From assembly GCA_036376245.1 (NCBI GenBank), contig DASVAS010000046.1, positions 86,062 through 150,061 of the forward strand: a stretch of DNA of 64,000 nucleotides, read 5' to 3'. Position 1 is the stretch's first letter; each line of letters starts with the position of its first letter. Position numbers and translations under genes: made by a program. Of the stretch, positions 7,389-16,200 are shown one piece after another. The notes under the pieces are model-generated. The model saw only the letters and a list, made by a program, of their open reading frames with translations. It did no database searches and was not told the origin of the DNA. This DNA is from DATARR01 sp036376245 (lineage in GTDB: Bacteria > Acidobacteriota > Thermoanaerobaculia > Multivoradales > UBA5704).

Positions 7389-10300
7389 TCACTTCCGGCC
7401 TCCACTCACCATGCGGACGCTGTCGGAGCCCTGGATGGGACGATGATCGAAGGTCTGGCCTGTCAGGACTCCGGTGGTCGACGCGCAGGTGAGGGAAGTT
7501 TCACCGGCCTGGAAGTGGAAAACGAGGTCGATGTCCCCGTCCCGGTCGACATCCTCTTCATGCCGCCGCGGCGTCCCCGTCCCGTCTCTGTGCGCCTCGC
7601 GGGCTCCTGCGAAGACGACCGTGGTGTGATCCACCTGTCGGGCGTCGAACGCGCCTGTGCTCAGGATGGCCACGGGGATGACTCCGTTGCGGTGGGTGCA
7701 GTTGATGGAATTCGGCGTCCCTCCCGGCTGGATGTCGATGGTCACTGAGACGACGACCCGCTGGAGCACGGCGCGGATGAGGTCCGCGGCCTCCTCCGGC
7801 GGAACCAGCCCGGCTTCCACGAGGCTCTCCACCAGGTTTTCGGTCAGCTCGGAAGCCGAGTCGGTCAGACCCGCGGCGAGACGGAACTCCACGATCCGCA
7901 CCAGCCGTTCGACGAGATCCGGCTCCCGCGCGACTTCCACGGGCTGCGGCTCGACGGTGGTGCCGCCGTCCAGGAGCGCCTGCAGGAAGGCCGCCGTGCC
8001 GTTCAGCAGGCCGGGGGTCTGGCAGGCGTCGCCGATGCCGTTGAGGTCGGCGTCCTCCTGGCCGGCGTTCGGGACCAGCGGACAGTTGTCGAGCTCGTCG
8101 AGCACGTCGTCACGGTCCATGTCGTTCCGGGTCGAGGGCGTGCCGGCCCGCACCGGGAAGACGTAGCGGCCCGGCTGGAGGCTGTTCAGGCTGTTGTGGA
8201 TCAGTCCGGTGTCGAGGTTGGAATCGAGGAACGCGCCGAGGATTCCCGAGCCCGCCAGCTCGAAGAACGTGCCGGGAGCGCCGCTGCCGTTCGAGAACCC
8301 GGCGCGGGCCGAGGTCCCTCCCTGGCAGACGACGTCGCCGCCGCTCGCCTGGCCGGTCTCCCATTCGATCGAGTCGTAGTTGAGCTCGATGTCGAAGTCT
8401 CCCGGCGCGATGTCCGAGCGGTCGATCAGCAGCACCTGGAAGAAGTTCAGGACGCGCGTATTGAGGGCGTAGCAGCCGACGCCGGGCCAGCTCACTCCGA
8501 ACGCCGGCCGGCCGTCCACGGTCCCCGTGCCGTAGGTGGCGACGTTGCCCTCCCGCGTGTCCACGTCCGCGAAGAAGGGCGCGATGATCACCCGGCCGGT
8601 GGTGGTCAGGTCGAAGGGGGTGAAGGTTCCCAGCGGCGCGTCGAAGGTCACGTTGCCGTTGTTGTTGACGAAAAGCGAGCTGTAGCTGGCGCCGAAGAAA
8701 TTCAGCGTGCTGCCGATGGGCACCGGCCCCACGGAGCCGTCGTCGTTCGGCGGCACCTCGACGGCGTCGAATCCCGCCCGGATGGCCCGCAGGCCGGGCG
8801 CCAGGGAGAGCTCGAAGACGAACGAGGCGGTGTCGGACTCCCCGCTGTCGAGATCGGTCGCCCGGATGCCGATCGGGACCTCGGGCGCGGAGAGGCCCAG
8901 GAGCGGCAGGGGGACGGTCTGCCGGATCGACTCCCCGTCGTCGAGCGTCGTGGGGGAGATGTCGTCGTCGACGATCTTGATGAGCTGCTCCACGTACCCG
9001 GGAGAGAGCGGAGTCGAGGTGCCGGACGCCACGTCCAGCAGCTCGGCCGTGAGCGTCCCTGCCGGCAAGGTGAAGGGGTGGTGGCCCGACAGCGAGACCT
9101 TCAAGATCTTTTCCACTCCGCTGAACGAACCGAAGGCGCCGCCGGTCCCCGCGTTCCCATCGGTGTCGAAGAGCACTTCGAAAACCGAGTGCACACCCGA
9201 GCCGGGACTGCGGCCGAGGACGTCGATCCCGATCTCGAGATCACTCCCCAGGTCCTCGGCGAAGAGGGAGCCGACGTAGAGGTCGACGAACCCGGTATTC
9301 ACCTCTCCCGTCTCGTCCGTCCAGGAGGCATGCTCGGTATTCTTCGACCGCGTCTTCGCGCCCTTCTTGATCTCGGCGATCTGGTCGGGGGTAAGTTTCT
9401 TGCCCCCGTCGTCCGTGGGATACATCAGATTGTCCTTGTCCGGGCTGTGTCCGGTACTGTCCGCTTTCACGTCATCGCCAGTCTCGGGTGTGTTCTTGTC
9501 GTCGATCAGGTGACCGGCACCCAGCGTGAAGACGTGGGCGAACTCGTGGGCGGAGGTCTGCCCACGCTTGTCGCTGCGGACGTAGGAGCAGGGCTTTGCC
9601 GGATTGTGGGGGGAGAGCCCGGTGGACGTGCCTCCGTGGATCTTGTTCGTGATGACGATCTTGTACCCCCTGCCGGAGCCGAACCTGGACTTCAGCTCCT
9701 CGACACACGCGGCGTCGAGCTTCGTGTCCTCTCCGGACTCGATCTGGTCGTTGCCGTTGCCCTCGTCGCTCGCATTCCTGACGATGTTCTTGGCGGCATC
9801 GAAGTCCGCGCACATGCCCGCCTGGTCGAGGACCTCGTTCATCTCCTTGACCAGGCTCTTGATCTGGTCGTCCGTGATGGTGACCCCCTTGAGGACGTTG
9901 ATCAGCATGGGGATCTTCATCTCACCCTTCTTGCACTCCGGCTCCGGGGGCGGGCTGCTGGACCAGAAGAGCGGATCGGGAGAGTAGGCGCCGTTGACCT
10001 GGATCTCGGTGGCCGAGAGCTTGATCTCGAACTCGGCGAAGGCGTGGTCGAACGGGCAGTTGGGGGTGGGGCCGAACCCCAGGGCCGCCCGCTGGCCTTC
10101 GATTTCGGTCACCCGCCGCTCTCCCTGCTCGTGGGTCTGCACCTCGCCGTTCTCGAGGAAGATCAAGGTGCCGTCGCTGAACAGGTGGAGGACGTAGCGC
10201 TCCAGGTGCTCGGCGCCGTCCTCGACCTCGACCGTGTCGAAGGTCACCAGGACGTATTCGTCCGGACCCAGCGGCGTGGTCCGGCCGCACTCGTCGTACA

Positions 10301-10601
10301 TGAGCATGAACGTGTCGAGAGGGTTGTCCTGGCTCCCCAGGCCAGGATCCAGGTCCGCCTGATCGGCATAGAGGTAGCTATTGGTTTCCGGAAAGAAAGT
10401 GGGGGTGATGTCCGACCACTCCTGGCCGCCGGGACACGCGGTGAACGCGCCGTCCGTCTGATGGCAGAACGCGCTCGGACCCACGCGCGCCTGGGCGAAA
10501 GCCGCCCCCGCGGCGGCCAACAGGAAGGCCGCGATCGTCATCCATACTGTTCTGAAAATGAACCGGGTCGATATCCTTTCGTGCACATACGATGTTGACA
10601 T
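7389..10601 (-). CDS. Large secreted metalloprotease-like protein with nidogen-like, TSP3-like and C-terminal repeat-type domains
   Basis: 1070 aa from the ATG at 10601, which has GGGAGGAG upstream. The signal peptide ends AGAAFAQA. Near residue 350 the sequence HEFAHVFTLGAGH carries HExxH, and a later NLMYPTDDGG could be the Met-turn of a metzincin-like protease. Spacing to the third ligand (HEFAH then GAGH) is one residue off the classical pattern, so the exact clan is uncertain. About 625-805 is a nidogen-like (NIDO) domain (SLFVNNNGNVTFD, APFFADVDTR, FFQVLLIDRSD). About 825-860 has TSP3-like calcium motifs (DMDRDDVLDELDNCPL, DADLNGIGDAC). About 950-1067 matches a widespread C-terminal module (IDIQPGG.PNSIN, GVIPVAILSTGAFDA, DVDRDGDIDLVFHF, GSDSVRMV). 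Probably an extracellular or surface-attached protease. Confidence 0.75.
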   Translation of the reverse strand: MSTSYVHERISTRFIFRTVWMTIAAFLLAAAGAAFAQARVGPSAFCHQTDGAFTACPGGQEWSDITPTFFPETNSYLYADQADLDPGLGSQDNPLDTFMLMYDECGRTTPLGPDEYVLVTFDTVEVEDGAEHLERYVLHLFSDGTLIFLENGEVQTHEQGERRVTEIEGQRAALGFGPTPNCPFDHAFAEFEIKLSATEIQVNGAYSPDPLFWSSSPPPEPECKKGEMKIPMLINVLKGVTITDDQIKSLVKEMNEVLDQAGMCADFDAAKNIVRNASDEGNGNDQIESGEDTKLDAACVEELKSRFGSGRGYKIVITNKIHGGTSTGLSPHNPAKPCSYVRSDKRGQTSAHEFAHVFTLGAGHLIDDKNTPETGDDVKADSTGHSPDKDNLMYPTDDGGKKLTPDQIAEIKKGAKTRSKNTEHASWTDETGEVNTGFVDLYVGSLFAEDLGSDLEIGIDVLGRSPGSGVHSVFEVLFDTDGNAGTGGAFGSFSGVEKILKVSLSGHHPFTLPAGTLTAELLDVASGTSTPLSPGYVEQLIKIVDDDISPTTLDDGESIRQTVPLPLLGLSAPEVPIGIRATDLDSGESDTASFVFELSLAPGLRAIRAGFDAVEVPPNDDGSVGPVPIGSTLNFFGASYSSLFVNNNGNVTFDAPLGTFTPFDLTTTGRVIIAPFFADVDTREGNVATYGTGTVDGRPAFGVSWPGVGCYALNTRVLNFFQVLLIDRSDIAPGDFDIELNYDSIEWETGQASGGDVVCQGGTSARAGFSNGSGAPGTFFELAGSGILGAFLDSNLDTGLIHNSLNSLQPGRYVFPVRAGTPSTRNDMDRDDVLDELDNCPLVPNAGQEDADLNGIGDACQTPGLLNGTAAFLQALLDGGTTVEPQPVEVAREPDLVERLVRIVEFRLAAGLTDSASELTENLVESLVEAGLVPPEEAADLIRAVLQRVVVSVTIDIQPGGTPNSINCTHRNGVIPVAILSTGAFDARQVDHTTVVFAGAREAHRDGTGTPRRHEEDVDRDGDIDLVFHFQAGETSLTCASTTGVLTGQTFDHRPIQGSDSVRMVSGGRK

Positions 10602-10793
10602 TGTCGACTCCTCCCGAAATGTCGAATCGTGGATCGCGCACTGTGCCGCTGTCTGACAGGATACCGCAGGACAACCCGATCGGAACAGAATAATCAGCGC
10701 TCCGTTAAATATTGATGCAGGAAGAAATGGCAATCTTGTAAAGGGGTCGTCCCGAATCCCGAATCCTGTATGCTGATCGATTCTTCTTGATCA

Positions 10794-10823
10794 TTGACGA
10801 GGCTGCTGGACCCGGTATAGGAT
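10794..10823 (+). promoter_or_regulatory. Sigma-70-like promoter ahead of the Gly-rich peptide gene
   Basis: TTGACG at 10794-10799 and TATAGG/TAGGAT overlapping at 10816-10823 (spacer 16 or 18 bp). The sequence is closely similar to the promoter at 3611-3639. The -10 covers the alternative ATG at 10822, which is a reason to reject that start and use 10897. The remaining 10602-10793 is non-coding and probably also holds the divergent promoter of the metalloprotease gene. Confidence 0.5.
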
Positions 10824-10896
10824 GAATGTAACGCCATTTTGGCAGTGCATCATGGAGAGATGGCAATTTTGTTTGGTAGTCCTCGAGGAGATAATC

Positions 10897-11139
10897 ATGG
10901 AAGAACTTGTATATGGGGAACCTCGTTCAGGCCTCGAATTCACGTGGCCGCGATGGGCGGGAGGTGGTGGCGGAGGTGGCGGAGGAGGCAGCAAGCAAGG
11001 AAAAGGCGGTAAAGGTGGCCAGGGAGGGAGTGGTGGAAGTGGAGGTGGCTCCGGCGGCCGTGAACCGAAAGGCGACCACAACGACGACAAGTTCGACGAT
11101 TTGCAGGGTCTGCCGCTCGAAGGCGGCGTCCGCGCTTAG
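10897..11139 (+). CDS. Small glycine-rich peptide, possible precursor
   Basis: 80 aa from the ATG at 10897, preceded by GAGGAG with 6-nt spacing. Composition splits into three parts. Residues 1-20 are a defined leader-like start with two Trp (MEELVYGEPRSGLEFTWPRW). Next comes a run of ten Gly with a single preceding Ala. Residues about 32-54 are Lys/Gly/Ser-rich, and the end is an acidic tail (DHNDDKFDDLQGLPLEGG). There is no signal peptide and no Cys. The Cys-rich gene follows 38 bp later in the same direction. It could be a peptide substrate, a flexible display or linker peptide, or simply a low-complexity protein. No family is recognised. Confidence 0.6.
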   Translation: MEELVYGEPRSGLEFTWPRWAGGGGGGGGGGSKQGKGGKGGQGGSGGSGGGSGGREPKGDHNDDKFDDLQGLPLEGGVRA

Positions 11140-11177
11140 CAGAGGTCTCTCGCGACCTCGGCGGAATCGAGGATCGG

Positions 11178-12323
11178 ATGCCGCTGCCCCTCCTTCCTGA
11201 GCCTCAATCCAAACGGTACTCCGCATGCCCGGGACGGACCCTCTGTCCGGGTTGTCCTCTGTTCGTCGAGAACGGCGGGCTTTGCTCGGGGTGCACCGAA
11301 GAATACCGCGCGCGCTGCCTCCAAGCGCGCTGCTTCTCTCGCTGCAACCGCTGCGGCGGAGGATTGCATGCCATAGTGCCCGCGGCTTGTGGTCGTTCGC
11401 TTCTGCGGGACGAGTGGGTGGAATTGATCGCGGCTCCGCTCGCTCCTTACCGCCCCGAGCCCATCACTTTTTCCACCCCTCTGATTCCTGTCATCTATGG
11501 TCAATCCGAGGTCCGGAAGATCCCGGAGCGGTTCCTCTGGATCGACGCCTGGGCCGCCCCGATCCACAAAGTCATGAATCTGGATGGCAAATTCCGTTCA
11601 CGTGATCTGAAAGACTACCTGGGACTATCGGCTCACCAGAAGCTCATCCTGTCTACCGCGGGCCCCGACGACTACATGGAGATGCTTTGGGAAAAAGGCG
11701 AGATGCTGGACTACCGCGGGCACGGATTCGACGAGTGGTTCCCGGCACACTTCTCTGTCTATGACAACGATAGCAAGTTCTATCAATTCTTCAATGCGCG
11801 GCGACAGCAACTCCACGCACGAAAGGTAAAAAGCCGGTTCGTATGGTTCCGCCTTGGCGAGCATGTGCCAGTCGAGTGGCTCGGTCCAATTCTGGATTGT
11901 CCTTCTATCCTCCTTTCATGCCAGCAGATGTATAGTGGTTTCAACCGGCGCCTTCTGCGTCGGGAAATTGAGCTCGCTGATCGCCTGTTCCCGATCTCGG
12001 CGGCTTTTTTCCTGCTAGGTAGTGGTTATGGCGCCTTGATCCGGGAGAGCCGGCGGGTCTATGAGATCCATTCCGGATGGCTGATGAGGGGGCTCAAGGG
12101 ACACGACATGAAACATACATCGAGGAAAGATCTGGGTCGTCTGGATTTGCTCTGCCTCAATCTGAAGTCGATCTACGGGACGGTGCTCCAGAGGCGCCGG
12201 AAGCTTTCCCAAGAGCTGATGAAGTCGACGGGGGAGGAGCCCCGCCAGACGGATGCCGGCCTGGAGGAGGCGGCGCTTGACGCAGGGTGGAGTCCGCCGC
12301 CGCGCGGAAGTTGGAGAAGTTGA
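11178..12323 (+). CDS. Unknown protein with ten-cysteine N-terminal metal-binding region
   Basis: 381 aa. Ten Cys lie within residues 17-71, including three CxxC pairs (23/26, 36/39, 56/59) in CPGRTLCPGCPLF, GLCSGC and RCNRCGGG; this looks like two or more Zn or Fe-S sites. It is not the CxxxCxxC of radical-SAM enzymes. The rest (100-350) is globular: VRKIPERFLWIDAW, PAHFSVYDNDSKFYQFFNARR, RFVWFRLGEHVPVEWLG, CPSILLSC. These have a remote look of DUF4417-type barrels, but I would not assign it. The last ~30 residues read through a scar that, on the opposite strand, encodes the C-terminus of an S1/P1 nuclease, so the natural stop may have been lost. Codon use is AT-richer than the ABC genes downstream. 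Confidence 0.65.
   Translation: MPLPLLPEPQSKRYSACPGRTLCPGCPLFVENGGLCSGCTEEYRARCLQARCFSRCNRCGGGLHAIVPAACGRSLLRDEWVELIAAPLAPYRPEPITFSTPLIPVIYGQSEVRKIPERFLWIDAWAAPIHKVMNLDGKFRSRDLKDYLGLSAHQKLILSTAGPDDYMEMLWEKGEMLDYRGHGFDEWFPAHFSVYDNDSKFYQFFNARRQQLHARKVKSRFVWFRLGEHVPVEWLGPILDCPSILLSCQQMYSGFNRRLLRREIELADRLFPISAAFFLLGSGYGALIRESRRVYEIHSGWLMRGLKGHDMKHTSRKDLGRLDLLCLNLKSIYGTVLQRRRKLSQELMKSTGEEPRQTDAGLEEAALDAGWSPPPRGSWRS
12234..12281 (-). pseudogene. Scar of an S1/P1 nuclease 3' end
   Basis: Read on the minus strand this segment encodes VKRRLLQAGIRLAGLL. The intact nuclease at 6011-6808 ends with VKRRLLQAGVRLAGLL, coded by 6058-6105, and the two DNA stretches differ at only a handful of positions. Nothing else of a nuclease gene is recognisable on either side. 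It overlaps the 3' end of the Cys-rich gene in antisense. Confidence 0.6.
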
Positions 12324-12367
12324 TCCGGGAGTGTAAACATGGTCAGAAGTTGAACGTAATAGGGGCC

Positions 12368-13279
12368 ATGGAGCTGCGAATCCGGAATGTCTCCAAGACC
12401 TACTCGAACGGCGTGCGGGCCCTCAGGGACGTGACGCTCACCATCCCGCCCGGGATGTACGGCCTGCTCGGCCCCAACGGCGCCGGCAAGTCCACGCTCA
12501 TGCGCACGCTCGCCACGCTGCAGGAGCCCGACGAGGGGACCCTCCACCTCGGCGGCCTCGACGTGGTGAAGCAGAAGGACGAGGTGCGGAAGACGCTCGG
12601 CTACCTGCCGCAGGAGTTCGGCCTGTATCCCGCCAGCAACGCCGAGGACCTGCTGCGGCACTTCGCGGTGCTCAAGGGCATCACGGACCGGCGGGCGGGC
12701 AGGGAGGTCGCGGAGGCGCTGCTCCGGCAGACCAACCTCTGGGAGGCGCGCAAGAAGAAGCTGGGAGGCTACTCGGGCGGCATGCGGCAGCGCTTCGGGA
12801 TCGCCGTGGCCCTGCTGGGCGAGCCGAAGCTGATCATCGTGGACGAGCCGACGGCGGGACTGGACCCGGCCGAGCGGGTGCGCTTCCTGAACCTGCTCAG
12901 CGAGCTCGGCGAGAACAGCATCGTCATCCTGTCGACCCACATCGTCGAGGACGTCTCCGAGCTGTGCACGCGCATGGCGATCATCGACCGCGGCGAGATC
13001 CTGCTGGAGGCCGAGCCGCTGCGCGCGATCGACGAGCTGCGGGGCCGCGTCTGGCGGCGGGTGATCGCGAAGCAGGAGCTGGCGGCGATGGAGCGGGAGC
13101 ACGCGGTGATCTCGACGAAGCTGCTCTCGGGCCGCACCGTCGTGCACGTCCACGGCGACGGGCAGCCCGGCCCCGGCTTCGAGCCGGTGGAGCCGGACCT
13201 CGAGGACGTCTACTTCAGCACCATGGCGGGGCACCACGGCGCGGCCAGGGCGCTCCCCGAAGTGGAAGTGACCGCGTGA
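12368..13279 (+). CDS. ABC transporter ATP-binding protein
   Basis: 303 aa from ATG 12368, matching where the ABC fold begins (MELRIRNVSKTY). Walker A LLGPNGAGKST, signature YSGGMRQRFG, Walker B KLIIVDEPTAGLD and the switch His in LSTHIVED are all intact. The C-terminal ~80 residues form a regulatory tail common in export-type ATPases. It is translationally coupled (GTGA overlap) to the permease/M1 fusion, so it powers that membrane protein. The upstream Cys-rich gene ends 44 bp before it, and I see no terminator between them. Confidence 0.92.
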   Translation: MELRIRNVSKTYSNGVRALRDVTLTIPPGMYGLLGPNGAGKSTLMRTLATLQEPDEGTLHLGGLDVVKQKDEVRKTLGYLPQEFGLYPASNAEDLLRHFAVLKGITDRRAGREVAEALLRQTNLWEARKKKLGGYSGGMRQRFGIAVALLGEPKLIIVDEPTAGLDPAERVRFLNLLSELGENSIVILSTHIVEDVSELCTRMAIIDRGEILLEAEPLRAIDELRGRVWRRVIAKQELAAMEREHAVISTKLLSGRTVVHVHGDGQPGPGFEPVEPDLEDVYFSTMAGHHGAARALPEVEVTA

Positions 13280-16200
13280 AGCTGCGCGAGGTCTGCCGTT
13301 TCGAAGCCGTCTACCAACTGCGCCAGGTCTCGACCTGGATCTACTTCGCGGTCCTGCTCGCGCTCTCTTTCCTGATGTCCGCCGGCGTGCTGGAGCAGGA
13401 GGCGCGGCGCGGCGACGTCCACATCGACGCGCCGATCGCGGTCGCGACCGCCATGGCCATGATCAGCATGATCGGGGCGCTGGTCACGGCGGCGCTGGTG
13501 GGCGACGCCGCGACCCGCGACGTGCGCTCGCGGATGCAGCCGCTGCTCTTCACCGCGCCCCAGAGCAAGGCGGCCTACCTGGGCGGACGCTTCCTCGCCG
13601 CCTTTCTGGTGAACGCGCTGCTGATGACCGCCGCGCCGGCCGGCCTCCTCCTGGCCTCGCGGCTGCCCTACGTGGCCGATCTCACCGGCCCGTTCCAGCC
13701 GGCCGCCTATCTCCAGGCGTACCTCTTGATCGCGCTTCCCAACGCGTTCGTGACCGCGGCGATCCTGTTCTCGCTGGCGGCGTTGAGCCGGCACGCCCTG
13801 GCGAGCTATCTCGGCGGCGCGGCGCTCTTCCTCGGCAACGCGTTGACCGAGGAGGTCGTGGCCGAGCAGATGGGACAGGGGAAGCTGGCGTCGCTCCTGG
13901 GCCCGTTCGGCTTCACGACGTTGAGCGAGCTGTGGCGGGCCTGGACCCCGGTCGAGAAGAACGCGCGGCTCCTCGGCCTCGAGGGCTCGCTGCTCGGCAA
14001 CCGCCTGCTGTGGATCGGCCTCGCGCTCGGCGTGCTCGCGTTCACCTGGATGCGTTTCCGTTTCGCCCATCATTCGCCCGGTGGACGGAAAGGAAAGGAG
14101 CGGCCGGGCGCCGGCGCCGCGACGGAGCGGAGCGGTCCCGTGGCCGTGCCGCGGGCGGCGCGCGCGTTCGGCTTCGGGACCCACGCGCGCCAGGCGCTCG
14201 CCATCGGTCTGCGGTCGTTCCGGGAGATCGCGGCGAGCCGTGCCGCCCTCGGCGTCGCGGCGACGGCGGTGATCGCCGTGGTGCTCCTGGGCCAGGCGGC
14301 GCTGAGCGATTCTCTGGGCACCCCGCTGTGGCCCGCCACCCAGTTCGTCACCGCGTTCCTGGGGGGCGTCTTTTTCGTCGAGATCGCCGTCGCGATGCTC
14401 ATCGCCTTCTACGCCGGCGAGCTGGTGTGGCGGGAGCGGGAGGCGGGCCTGAGCGCGATCGCCGACGCGACCCCGACGCCGGACTGGGTGCCTTTCGCCG
14501 GCAAGCTCCTGGCGCTCGGCCTGGCGCTGGTGGCGTTGCAGGCGGTGCAGATGGCGGCGGGCCTGCTCCTGCAGGCGGCGCAGGGCTGGTTCCGTTTCGA
14601 GATCGGTCTGTACCTGAGCGTGCTTTTCGGGCTCCAGCTCGTCAACTATCTCCTTTTCGCCGCGCTGGCGATGCTCGTGCATGTGACGGTGAACCACAAA
14701 TACATCGGGCACCTGATCGCGATCCTCTGCGCGCTCTTCACCGTCTTCGCCGGACGTTTCGGGATCGGCCACCGCCTTCTCGTCTACGGCTCCGATCCGG
14801 GCTGGGTCTACTCGGACCTGAGCGGCTTCGGTCCCTTCCTCGCGCCGGTCCTCTGGTTCAAGCTCTACTGGGCGGGGTGGGCGCTGCTCTTCGCCGTGGC
14901 GGCGAGCCTGTTCTGGGTGCGCGGCGGGGAGGGCGGGCTCCGGCGGCGGCTGCGGCTGGCGCGCCTGCGCTTCACGCGTCCCGCCGCCGCGCTCGCGGCG
15001 GTGGCGGCGGCCCTCATTCTGGCGGCGGGCGGCTTCGTCTTCTACAACACGAACGTCCTGAACGCCTATCGCACGGAGTCCGAGGAAGCGGCGCGCAGGG
15101 CCGAGTACGAGCGGCGCTACGGGAAATACGCGGGCGTCCCGCAGCCGCTGCTGACCGGCACGAAGCTGCGCGTCGAGATCCATCCCGAGGCGGGGCAGGC
15201 GGAGGTGCGCGGCGTCTACCGGCTGGAGAACCGGACCGCGCGGCCGATCGACGCCATCCACCTGGCCGTCGATCCCGCCGTCGAGACCCGCGCGGTGAAG
15301 CTCGACCGGCCGGCGCGGGTGGCGCTCGCGGACGACAAGCTCGGCCACCGCGTCTACGCCCTGGCGGAAGCCCTCCAGCCGGGCGGCTCGCTGCGGCTCG
15401 ACTTCGAGGTGCGTTTCGCGCCGCGGGGATTCCCGAACGGCGAGATCAACACCTCGGTGGTGGGGAACGGCACCTACTTCGATCACATCGGCGGCCGGCA
15501 GCCGAATCACCGCCGGTGGCTGCCCGTCCTCGGCTACCAGCGGAGCCGCGAGATCTCCGACGACCGCCTGCGGCGGGAACACGGGCTGGCGCCGCGGTCC
15601 GCCGCCCGCTCCCGCGACGACTTCGAGGCGACGCGCGACCCGGCCGGCCGCGAATGGATCGATTTCGAAGCGGTGATCGGCACCGCCGCGGACCAGACCG
15701 CGGTGGCCCCCGGCACGCTGCGCGGGACATGGACGGAGAACGGACGGCGCTACTTCCACTACGCCGCCCCCGCGCCGATCCGGAACGCCTACGCCATCTT
15801 CTCGGCCCGCTACGAGGTGCGCGAAGCCGGGTGGAACGGCGTCCGCATCCAGATCTTCCATCACCCCGGCCATGGCTTCAACGTGGAGCGCATGATCCGC
15901 GGCATCCGGGCTTCGCTGGATTACTACACCCGGAATTTCGGCCCCTATCCGCACCGCCAGCTCCGCATCGTCGAGTTCCCCCGCTACGCGAGCTTCGCCT
16001 GGGCGTATCCGGGCACCATCTCGTACGCCGAGGGATTCGGTTTCCTCACGCGGGTGGACGATGAGGGGGAGCATCTCGACACTCCTTTCGCCGTGATCGC
16101 CCACGAGGTGGCGCACCAGTGGTGGGGGAATCAGGTGGTGCCGGCGGGCGTGGAGGGCGCGCCGATGCTCACCGAGATCCTGGCGCAGTACAGCGCGATG

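Noticed and set aside
8196..10598. An 800-codon open frame opposite the metalloprotease gene
   Set aside because: Same reason: a compositional shadow without domains or start site.
10822..10896. Longer start for the Gly-rich peptide
   Set aside because: This ATG lies inside the -10 element, whereas 10897 has a good Shine-Dalgarno.
11178..12323. Radical-SAM or DUF4417 assignment for the Cys-rich protein
   Set aside because: No CxxxCxxC motif is present, and the resemblance to DUF4417 is too vague to name.
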